Shown piece after piece: positions 1 to 5,706 of a stretch of DNA of 11,588 bases. This DNA is from Micromonosporaceae bacterium (GTDB lineage Bacteria; Actinomycetota; Actinomycetes; Mycobacteriales; Micromonosporaceae). The stretch lies in the NCBI GenBank assembly GCA_003543035.1, contig DPJL01000333.1, positions 2,184 through 13,771 of the forward strand, read 5' to 3'. The notes under the pieces are model-generated. The model saw only the letters and a list, made by a program, of their open reading frames with translations. It was not told the origin of the DNA and searched no databases. Within the stretch, counting starts at the first letter, position 1. Each line of letters opens with the position of its first letter. A program made the translations under genes and the position numbers.

Positions 1-69
1 CCCAACGGGATTCGAACCCGTGCTACCGCCTTGAAAGGGCGGCGTCCTAGGCCGCTAGACGATGAGGGC
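1..69 (-). tRNA. tRNA-Glu (anticodon UUC), 3' end cut by window edge
   Basis: Read on the minus strand, the sequence starts GCCCTCATC at 69. It then gives a D arm (GTCT...GGAC) and an anticodon stem CCGCC/GGCGG closing the loop CTTTCAA, so the anticodon is TTC. The T arm follows, ACGGG-TTCGAAT-CCCGT. This matches the layout of bacterial glutamate tRNA. The acceptor strand GCCCTCA pairs with TGGG..., which runs off the window at base 1, so the last acceptor bases, discriminator and CCA end cannot be seen. The gene is co-directional with the isoprenoid pair upstream and probably has its own promoter. Confidence 0.95.
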
Positions 70-76
70 GGCTGGA

Positions 77-106
77 CCATCATCGCATATCGCTATGCAT
101 TGATGG
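77..106 (-). other. Hairpin between idi and tRNA-Glu
   Basis: A two-part hairpin: outer arms CCATCA (77-82) and TGATGG (101-106), a 2x2 internal loop, then inner arms GCATA (85-89) and TATGC (94-98) around the loop TCGC. It lies 8 bases upstream of the tRNA 5' end and about 70 bases after the idi stop. There is no T-run after it. It could be a weak terminator for the idi transcript or a processing structure in the tRNA leader; the sequence does not decide. Confidence 0.45.
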
Positions 107-141
107 CGTTGCTCCCATCCGGCCCCGCCGGAGGCTCGGAA

Positions 142-170
142 AGCATATGTGACCACTGTCCGTTCTCCAA
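142..170 (-). promoter_or_regulatory. Candidate promoter for tRNA-Glu
   Basis: On the minus strand TTGGAG (170-165) is followed after exactly 17 bases by TATGCT (147-142), a good match to a housekeeping sigma -35/-10 pair. Transcription would begin near 135 and run through a leader of about 65 bases into the tRNA. It sits just after the idi stop codon, the expected place for a separate tRNA promoter. No transcript data support it. Confidence 0.45.
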
Positions 171-177
171 ATCCCAA

Positions 178-723
178 TTAGAGCGCGCCGCCGAGTGCGA
201 GGTCGGTCACACCGGCGAGCCAGGGTGCGAAGTCACCGGGCCGTCTCTGGAGCTCGCGCAGGAGTTCGGTGGGCGGGACCCAGCGAAGTGCCGCGACCTC
301 GGCCGGGTCGGGCCGGGTCCGCTCGTGATCGATGTCGAGAATGCCGAGCAGGACATGGTCGTACTCGTCTTCGACCTTGCCGGTGGCGGGGTCGGTGGCC
401 CGGTACCCGTAGACGCCGATCTCGGTCAGCTCAACCGCCTTGAGGCCCACCTCTTCGGCGAGCCGGCGGGCAGCGGCTTCGGCCACGGGTTCACCCGGGG
501 CGGGATGTCCACAGGTGGCATTGGCCCAGCGCAGGGCAAATCTGGTCTTGCCGGCCGCCCGCTGCTGCAACAGCATTCGCCCCTTGGCGTCCAGTAACAG
601 GACGGAGAAGGCGCGATGGCGCAGGCCAGGTGATGAGTGCGCTTCGGCGACTGTGGCCTGCCCGCAGGCGAGCCCGTTCACGTCGACAAGCTCAACCAGC
701 TGCGACTCTCGGGGAGAAGTCAT
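178..723 (-). CDS. idi: Isopentenyl-diphosphate delta-isomerase, type 1
   Basis: Cytoplasmic enzyme interconverting isopentenyl diphosphate and dimethylallyl diphosphate, the two building blocks of isoprenoids. The 181-residue product is of normal length for the type 1, Nudix-fold, metal-dependent family. The catalytic cysteine lies in NATCGHP (C71, H73). Two metal-ligand histidines, H29 and H36, keep the 7-residue spacing seen in the E. coli enzyme. A Nudix-like GE...EEVG segment lies at 77-93, and the acidic motif EDEYDH at 118-123 supplies the second catalytic glutamate. The ATG at 723 shares four bases (ATGA) with the stop of the upstream CrtI-like gene, so the two are very probably one operon with coupled translation. 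The stop is TAA at 180-178. Confidence 0.95.
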   Translation of the reverse strand: MTSPRESQLVELVDVNGLACGQATVAEAHSSPGLRHRAFSVLLLDAKGRMLLQQRAAGKTRFALRWANATCGHPAPGEPVAEAAARRLAEEVGLKAVELTEIGVYGYRATDPATGKVEDEYDHVLLGILDIDHERTRPDPAEVAALRWVPPTELLRELQRRPGDFAPWLAGVTDLALGGAL

Positions 724-1925
724 ACTCCGACCACTTTTTCCGCGGCTGTTCTGCCCGCATCCAGTCCTGGCCCCGCGATGACTACATTGCCCAGGGCTGA
801 GTGGAGCCTACTCGGGCGCTTTGTCGGGCTGTGGGGGATCCCATAGGGCATGCCCTGCCTGGACCAATCGGCCGGAGTGACCACATAGGACGTTGTGAGC
901 CCGACGCCGAGATCGAGGTAGCCGCGCGCTTCCAAGGTCGCGAGGATCTCGCCTGAGTAGGCGCGGGTGGCCGGGCCGTCCCAGTCCAGCGGCGCGGACT
1001 TGAGGTTCGGCACCGGCACCACGACCTGATAGGTGTGCCGCCCGGCCGTGGGATCGGTTCGGCTCGGGTTGCTGACCAGCACCGTAGGGTCGCTCATCAG
1101 CTCGCCACGCACGAGCACCTGGTGCGTGCTGCGAATCCATGGCTTGCCGAAGTGGAGGTTGTGGTGCGCGATCTTCTCGTACGACGCTTGCCCGCCAAGG
1201 TGGATGACCAGGTGCGATGGACCCTTGGCCGGCCCGACACGGCCAGCCGGGAAGATGAACGCATCGGCGGTAAGCCGCTCCCCCTCAGTGGTGTGGACTG
1301 CCGTTACCCGGTTGCCCCGGGTCTCCCACGCATGCACCCGAGAGTCGAAACGCAGGTTCACCCCACGCTTCTCGGCGACCATGGCCAGCGCGCGCGGCAC
1401 CGCGTGGATCCCGCCGCGGGGATGCCACGGCGATCCCAGCACGGAAAACCCGAAGAGCAAGGCACTGCCGAAGAGGCGCAAGGTTCGTGGGTCATTGAAG
1501 AACATTTCGACGGGTACCCGATAAGCCGCCGCCTTTAAATAACGCAGATATGCACGCGCCTCACGTCCGCCGCACAGCGCGCCGATGGCTGCCGCTGTCC
1601 GGTGTGGATCGGAGGAGACGTCGAGGCTGGTCCCGTCGGGATAGTAGGCACGGCAGATCGGGTCGAGCGGTAGGAACTCGATCCAGTCCCGCAGGCGCTC
1701 GCCGACGGCGTGCAGCGGGGCCGCGATGGCTTCGGGCGGTAATGGAAGCGCAGGGCCGGTGTCGAAGCGGAAGCCGTCGAGCTCGAGCGTGCCGTGGCGC
1801 CCGCCTGGCATGCCGCGTTGCTCAAGCACGGTGACCTCGCGGCCGGTTGAGCTGAGATAGAGCGCGCAGGCGAGACCGCTCAGCCCGGCGCCAACCACAA
1901 TGACATGATTTGTCCGAGTTGCCAC
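720..1925 (-). CDS. Compact CrtI-like FAD oxidoreductase (phytoene desaturase family)
   Basis: A 401-residue flavoprotein of the carotenoid desaturase/isomerase superfamily. Seen: an N-terminal dinucleotide fold GAGLSG (G12, G14, G17), the acidic strand end LEQR (E35), then PGGR and FDTGPAL, which are CrtI hallmarks, and DPICRAYYPDGT as in CrtI proteins. A PRGGIHAVPRAL segment matches the conserved 'GG...L..AL' region, and a C-terminal FAD segment reads IAGPGLDAG. Typical CrtI proteins have about 490-510 residues. By eye, material is missing before PRGG, after the second strand region, and in the C-terminal motif, where the usual PGVIGSA is absent. The start is placed at GTG 1925: an open frame extends to 2018, but it runs through a terminator-like hairpin and has no family similarity. 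The partner idi supports a role in isoprenoid metabolism; the substrate is unknown. A TTA leucine codon lies at codon 130. Confidence 0.8.
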   Translation of the reverse strand: MATRTNHVIVVGAGLSGLACALYLSSTGREVTVLEQRGMPGGRHGTLELDGFRFDTGPALPLPPEAIAAPLHAVGERLRDWIEFLPLDPICRAYYPDGTSLDVSSDPHRTAAAIGALCGGREARAYLRYLKAAAYRVPVEMFFNDPRTLRLFGSALLFGFSVLGSPWHPRGGIHAVPRALAMVAEKRGVNLRFDSRVHAWETRGNRVTAVHTTEGERLTADAFIFPAGRVGPAKGPSHLVIHLGGQASYEKIAHHNLHFGKPWIRSTHQVLVRGELMSDPTVLVSNPSRTDPTAGRHTYQVVVPVPNLKSAPLDWDGPATRAYSGEILATLEARGYLDLGVGLTTSYVVTPADWSRQGMPYGIPHSPTKRPSRLHSALGNVVIAGPGLDAGRTAAEKVVGV

Positions 1926-1941
1926 ACACCCAGATTGGCAC

Positions 1942-1972
1942 GGCCGCGCCGCACAGCGAGTGCGGCGCGGCC
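1942..1972 (-). terminator. Strong GC hairpin, probable terminator of the xyloglucanase gene
   Basis: A perfect 13-bp stem (GGCCGCGCCGCAC at 1942-1954 paired with 1960-1972) closes a 5-base loop, AGCGA. It lies after the xyloglucanase stop and 16 bases before the CrtI-like GTG start. There is no T-run, as is common for actinobacterial terminators. Position and stability suggest it ends the xyloglucanase transcript. It could also sit in the leader of the downstream gene. Confidence 0.65.
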
Positions 1973-2007
1973 AACCCGATATGTCAGATCCCCGACCGCC
2001 CGTCTCC

Positions 2008-2071
2008 CCGTCGATCAAGACGCTGGGAACAGCGACACGCCGTCGAGCAAGACCTTAAGTTCATGATCAAC
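2008..2071 (-). repeat. Dispersed intergenic repeat, full-length copy
   Basis: Read on the minus strand, 2071-2033 begins GTTGATCATGAACTTAAG and ends GACGGCGTGTCG. It matches 11550-11588 at 35 of 39 positions. Beyond the matched part the element seems to continue to about 2008, where GTCTTGATCGAC forms an imperfect inverted partner to its first bases. A 14-base direct repeat, CCGTCGAKCAAGAC, occurs at 2008-2021 and 2040-2053 with one mismatch. The repeat starts at the xyloglucanase stop codon, which lies inside it. Similar GTTGATCATGAA hairpin repeats are, from memory, frequent after genes in Micromonosporaceae. Confidence 0.75.
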
Positions 2072-4688
2072 CCGAGCAGGTGGGGGTGGGGGAAGGGTTG
2101 GTGGAGGTCCAGGAAGCGTTGAAGCCGAACGTGGTCGAGCTGCCCAGGCTCAGCGATCCGTTGTAGCTCATGTTCGTGACTTGGACAGCGGAGCCGGTTT
2201 GGGTGAGGTTGCCGCTCCAGAGTTGGGTGATGGTCTGGCCAGCCGTGTAGGTCCAGTTCACGCGCCAACCCGTGAGAGCCGTGGTGCCGGTGTTGGTCAC
2301 CCGCACCTCGGCACCGAAGCCACCGGGCCACTGGTTGGTAACGGTGTAGGTAGCCGAGCACGACCTGCCCGCACTTGGGGTTGGGCTAGGGCTCGGAGTG
2401 GGGGACGAGGTGGGAGAAGGCGAGGGGGTGGGAGATGACGTTGGTGAAACCGTAGGTGAGCTGGTCGGCGGGGTGGTGGTCGAGTCGCCGACGATGATGC
2501 CGCGCCCGTTCGTGCCGAGGTAAACACGACCGTAGACGCGCGGGTCACCGGTGATCGCCTCACCCATGTTTCCCCATTGGTGCTGGTTGTCGTTGATACG
2601 GACCCAGCTGCCTCCGGCATTGTTGGAGCGGTAGACCCCTTCGACGCCATCTACTGTGGCCACGGCATATAGAGCCATGTAGGTCGAGCCAGGGGCGGCC
2701 TTGCCGAAGCCGATGTTGCGAGCCGCAGACACATTGGACAGTTTCGTGAAGGATGTGCCGGAATTGGTGGAGTGGTAGACGCCAGTCGACCCGGCCAGCC
2801 AGATGTCGCCTTCGATACCGTGCATCGCCTTGAACCGGCCATCTGCGGGCAACCCGCTCGCGGCCGTGGCGGCGAAGGTTTGCCCGCCGTTGGTGCTCAC
2901 GTAGAACGTGCCGTTGGACAAGCCGTAGAACTTGTTGGAGTTCACTCGGTCCGCTTCGACCTTGGCGGTGGCCGGCAATCCGGAGGAAGCGGAGAAGCTG
3001 CCACCGAAACTAGTGGAGTAGAAAACCCCAGTGGATTCCGTGCTCCAGACGACCCGGCTCGCGTTGGCGTTCAAAGCCACCGTGCCGCCTGCCGCCGATG
3101 CGGGCACACTGCCGGACCACCAATTGGCGCCGCTATCAGTGGATAAGCCGAGCGTGGTGTGGCCTGACCGATCGGTCCGGCCGACGCGGACCATCCAACT
3201 TGGGTTGGCTTCGGCATAGTCGATGCTGGTCGTCGCGCCGAAGTAGGGCTGGTTGAACATCATCGCAGGGACGGCGTCGAGGTTGGTGTGCCGGAAACCA
3301 CCGATGTCGCCGAGGCCGGATAGGAGTGGGGCGGAGCCGGTCGGTGGGCTCACCAAGTCCAGGACAGCGGTTTCCTCGAGGCCACGAACCATCGGCTTGA
3401 GGTTGACTGTGCCGCCGGAGTCGAGCGCGGTGAGGTTGGTGGTGCCGTAGATCGTCGCGCCGGTGCCGAACATCATCCGGTTCGGGTTGTGCGGGTCGAT
3501 CTCGAGCGCCTCGGTCATCCAGCCGAGTTTGGGTGACTGCTCGGGTGCCGACTTCTGCTCGGCGAAGCTGAGCCAGGGGACTTCGGCGATGTCGAGGCTG
3601 TAATGGTTGGTGCGATTGGGCCATGCGTAGTCATAGAACGAGCGCCAGGTCGTGCCACCGTCGGTGCTGCGCCAGATGAAGGTGTCCGGGTACCAGGAGC
3701 TGTAACCGGTCACCATCACCGTGTTGCCCACGACGGACAGTCCGGAGTAGCCGAAATAGCGATCTGTGGATGGTGTGATCTTGGTCCAGGTACCCGTCGA
3801 AATCTGGTATTTCCAAACGTCTCCGGCCCCGCCGTCGTAGGGGCCACCCTTGTCGCTGGTGGTGAGGTAGAGGTAGCCGCCCGCGATCTGCCCTTGATGG
3901 GCAAGGTATCCGGTCGGCTGCCCAGCGAGACGCTCCCAGCTCGCCCCATTGTTCAGGCTGCGATACACCGTGTTCTGCAGATCGGCGACACCGACGTAGA
4001 CGGCGCCGGGCTGGTCGAAGGCGACCCACACGACACCCTGGTTGTGGTTCAGGTAACCGTTGGGGTCATTGGGATCCTGGACGTAGTTCCCCGGGTTCGG
4101 GAAGTTCGCGACTTTCGTAAACGACGCGCCGGAGTTCGTGCTCTTCCAGAGCCCATTGCCATCTTCGGCTCCAAAGTAGACAGTCGCGTTATTGTGCGGG
4201 TCGACGGCGAGCCGCTCCCCCATCCCCCGGCCAGGGAAGTTACCGCCGACTTTGAACGGCAGCTGAGTCGCTGTCCAGGTGGCACCCTTGTCGGTGGAGC
4301 GCAAAATGGCTCCGTTGTTTGGATCCCAGCTGTTGAGGTACATCCCGGCCGCCGCATACACCCGGTTGGTCTGCACCGGATCGGTCGCGATGGACAGGAC
4401 CCCGTTCCAGCCCCAGTTGTTCCAGCCGACCCAGTCCAGCAGTGGTGTCCACGCACTCGTGGCCTGGTTCCACCGATAGGCACCGCCGATGTCGGTACGG
4501 GCGTAGATGAGGTTGGCTTCGGTCGGGTTGAAGACAATGCCGGGGACAAACCCACCGCCATCGATGCGTGCATTCTTCCACGAATACGGCTCAGAGGGGG
4601 CCGCGTTGGCGGCCTGAGTGCTGGTGAGGAAGGCGAGCGTGCCTGCGGCCAGGGCGGCGGCGAGGACACTTGCCATGGTCTTGCGCAT
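2067..4688 (-). CDS. Secreted xyloglucanase, GH74 catalytic domain with C-terminal CBM2
   Basis: An 873-residue secreted endo-beta-1,4-glucanase, most likely acting on xyloglucan. The signal peptide (residues 1-30) has a basic MRKT start, a hydrophobic core and ANAA at the cleavage region. The catalytic domain (about 33-730) is a two-propeller GH74 fold with many Asp-box repeats (STDKGATW, STNSGASF, SLNNGASW, STDGGTTW, STNGGQTF). Both expected catalytic aspartates are present: D66 in ARTDIGGAYRW and D461 in GLGDIGGFRH. A Thr/Pro/Ser linker (about 735-775) contains the 10-residue unit TSSPTPSPSP twice. A cellulose-binding CBM2 follows, bounded by C777 and C871. The start at 4688 is chosen over an in-frame ATG at 4733 because AAAGGA lies just upstream of it and the signal peptide then begins normally. 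A CebR-like site lies upstream. The family also includes endoglucanases and oligoxyloglucan-specific exo-enzymes. Confidence 0.95.
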   Translation of the reverse strand: MRKTMASVLAAALAAGTLAFLTSTQAANAAPSEPYSWKNARIDGGGFVPGIVFNPTEANLIYARTDIGGAYRWNQATSAWTPLLDWVGWNNWGWNGVLSIATDPVQTNRVYAAAGMYLNSWDPNNGAILRSTDKGATWTATQLPFKVGGNFPGRGMGERLAVDPHNNATVYFGAEDGNGLWKSTNSGASFTKVANFPNPGNYVQDPNDPNGYLNHNQGVVWVAFDQPGAVYVGVADLQNTVYRSLNNGASWERLAGQPTGYLAHQGQIAGGYLYLTTSDKGGPYDGGAGDVWKYQISTGTWTKITPSTDRYFGYSGLSVVGNTVMVTGYSSWYPDTFIWRSTDGGTTWRSFYDYAWPNRTNHYSLDIAEVPWLSFAEQKSAPEQSPKLGWMTEALEIDPHNPNRMMFGTGATIYGTTNLTALDSGGTVNLKPMVRGLEETAVLDLVSPPTGSAPLLSGLGDIGGFRHTNLDAVPAMMFNQPYFGATTSIDYAEANPSWMVRVGRTDRSGHTTLGLSTDSGANWWSGSVPASAAGGTVALNANASRVVWSTESTGVFYSTSFGGSFSASSGLPATAKVEADRVNSNKFYGLSNGTFYVSTNGGQTFAATAASGLPADGRFKAMHGIEGDIWLAGSTGVYHSTNSGTSFTKLSNVSAARNIGFGKAAPGSTYMALYAVATVDGVEGVYRSNNAGGSWVRINDNQHQWGNMGEAITGDPRVYGRVYLGTNGRGIIVGDSTTTPPTSSPTVSPTSSPTPSPSPTSSPTPSPSPTPSAGRSCSATYTVTNQWPGGFGAEVRVTNTGTTALTGWRVNWTYTAGQTITQLWSGNLTQTGSAVQVTNMSYNGSLSLGSSTTFGFNASWTSTNPSPTPTCSG

Positions 4689-4738
4689 GAGGAGTCCTTT
4701 CACGACGGATGCCAGATCGCGTCGTGTGCCCACGGCTC

Positions 4739-4754
4739 ATGGGAAGGCTCCCAT
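4739..4754. promoter_or_regulatory. CebR-like operator upstream of xyloglucanase
   Basis: The dyad ATGGGA-AGGC-TCCCAT lies 51 bases upstream of the xyloglucanase start. The central 14 bases match 12 of 14 positions of TGGGAGCGCTCCCA, the operator of CebR, the LacI-family cello-oligosaccharide repressor known from Streptomyces and Thermobifida cellulase genes. Both differences lie near the centre; all ten outer positions (TGGGA and TCCCA) match. It is also 77 bases upstream of the divergent membrane-protein gene, so it could affect both. No cebR gene is in the window. Confidence 0.65.
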
Positions 4755-4830
4755 TTGGACCGGTCCCGGCGCAAGTCACGCCGTGTTAGGGTGCGCCAGC
4801 TAACCCCTTTCACCCTTCCGGAGCTCAAGA

Positions 4831-5391
4831 ATGAGTGACGAATACGTCCCCAGGGTCAACTTCATCAGCCGAATGGGCGCCGGTGTCGTCGGTGGCGTCG
4901 CAGGCGGCCTGCTGCTGGCCATCGCCCTGACGGCGCTGGGATTGTTCGAGAAGAAGAAGTACGTCGAGCTATATGGACAGTTGGTCGGCGACAGCACCCT
5001 CTCCACGGCATGGGTCATGCTGCTCGTGGTGGCGGGCGCGACCGGAGGAATCTTCGGCACCCTCGTCGGCCGTTTCATCACCGGTCAGCTGATCCCGGCC
5101 ATCGGCGTCGGGCTCGTCTGGGGCATGGCCACCTGGGTCCTGCTGGCAATGCTGCTGTTGCCGATCTTCGGCGAGGGCGGCGTGCTGAGCATCAAGGACA
5201 GCGGAGGCATCTTCGCCCTGGGCATCTACACGGCCTTCGGGGTGGCGACCGCGGTCGTCTACGCGATCGCCGGCCCGCGCCGCAAGTACCACTACCGCAG
5301 GCGTTATCCCTACGGCGGCGGCATGGTTATGGCGATGCCCGCCTTCACCCGCCGGAAGCGCCGCAAGTCCTCAGGCGACGAAGACGACTGA
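4831..5391 (+). CDS. Four-helix integral membrane protein of unknown function
   Basis: I do not recognise this 186-residue protein. It shows four hydrophobic segments at about 14-38, 58-80, 87-112 and 126-148. Helices 1 and 2 are rich in Gly (GAGVVGGVAGG, GATGGIFGTLVG), which suggests tight helix packing. A basic, tyrosine-rich tail (RRKYHYRRRYPYGGG) ends in RRKRRKSSGDEDD and is probably cytoplasmic. GGAG at 4820-4823, seven bases before ATG, is a clear ribosome binding site. The gene is divergent from the xyloglucanase across 142 bases. TAGGGT at 4787-4792 could serve as a -10 box, but no good -35 is visible. No catalytic motif is seen. Confidence 0.85.
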   Translation: MSDEYVPRVNFISRMGAGVVGGVAGGLLLAIALTALGLFEKKKYVELYGQLVGDSTLSTAWVMLLVVAGATGGIFGTLVGRFITGQLIPAIGVGLVWGMATWVLLAMLLLPIFGEGGVLSIKDSGGIFALGIYTAFGVATAVVYAIAGPRRKYHYRRRYPYGGGMVMAMPAFTRRKRRKSSGDEDD

Positions 5392-5405
5392 GCGCTCCCC
5401 AACCG

Positions 5406-5470
5406 GTGATCCACATCCCGCCGGGTCTCAAAACCGGCCTCCGATTGAGACCTATGGGGATGTGGATCAC
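5406..5470. repeat. Nested inverted repeat, possible bidirectional terminator
   Basis: Outer arms GTGATCCACATCCC (5406-5419) and their exact complement (5457-5470) form 14 bp. Inside, after a 4x4 internal loop, GGTCTCAA (5424-5431) and TTGAGACC (5445-5452) form 8 bp around a 13-base loop. It lies between two convergent genes, 14 bases after one stop and 29 bases from the other. This fits a shared terminator, though there are no T-runs and the shape also suits a dispersed palindromic repeat. Confidence 0.7.
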
Positions 5471-5490
5471 GGTGAGGTGAGGTGAGGCGA
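5471..5490. repeat. Short tandem repeat, GGTGA x3 plus GGCGA
   Basis: Three perfect GGTGA units and a fourth variant, GGCGA, directly follow the right arm of the nested inverted repeat. It is intergenic, between converging genes. It is probably a slippage-prone microrepeat; no function is evident. Confidence 0.75.
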
Positions 5491-5499
5491 AGCGTTGCG

Positions 5500-5706
5500 C
5501 TAGGACAGCGTGCGCGCGATCTCGGCCAGCACGTCGGCTGGGACCTCGACCACCGTCTCATGTGGTGGGATGTCCAACTGCGCCAGCGCTTCCGGGTCGC
5601 TGACCCGCCAGCCCTGAACCATGAACGTGTCCCGGTCAGTCCGGTAGAGCGACGGGCAATTGGTGTCGCCTGACAACGCTGTCTTGCGAATGAAGGTCAG
5701 TTTCAC
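5500..5706 (-). CDS. Small conserved actinobacterial protein, function unknown
   Basis: A 68-residue soluble protein starting MKLTFIRKTA, with SLYRTDRDTFMVQGWRV and HETVVEVPADVL. From memory, small proteins of this pattern (a strand-rich first half with 'LY.TDR.T..VQGW.V', then 'E..VEVP') are widespread in actinomycetes, usually beside XRE-type regulators, and have no assigned function. Here the GTG start at 5706 overlaps the stop of the MFS gene by four bases (GTGA), so it is the last gene of the regulator-transporter operon. The stop is TAG. There is no signal peptide, no membrane segment and only one cysteine (C17). Confidence 0.8.
   Translation of the reverse strand: MKLTFIRKTALSGDTNCPSLYRTDRDTFMVQGWRVSDPEALAQLDIPPHETVVEVPADVLAEIARTLS

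Noticed and set aside
720..1925. The CrtI-like gene as a pseudogene
   Set aside because: The frame is intact, codon use is normal, and the coupled overlap with idi is preserved.
1926..2018. A longer N-terminus for the CrtI-like protein, starting at 2018
   Set aside because: The extra 31 residues run through a 13-bp terminator-like hairpin and the dispersed repeat, and the FAD motif already lies near residue 12 from the GTG at 1925.
2385..2490. Repetitive DNA as a mobile or CRISPR-like repeat
   Set aside because: It encodes the Pro/Ser/Thr linker of the xyloglucanase; the repetition is at the peptide level.
4689..4733. An upstream ATG for the xyloglucanase at 4733
   Set aside because: It would put 15 charged residues before the signal peptide and ignore the good AAAGGA ribosome binding site before 4688.
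3603..4838. A 411-codon open frame on the plus strand opposite the xyloglucanase gene
   Set aside because: It is fully antisense to a clear GH74 coding region, has no recognisable domain, and long antisense frames are expected in GC-rich DNA.
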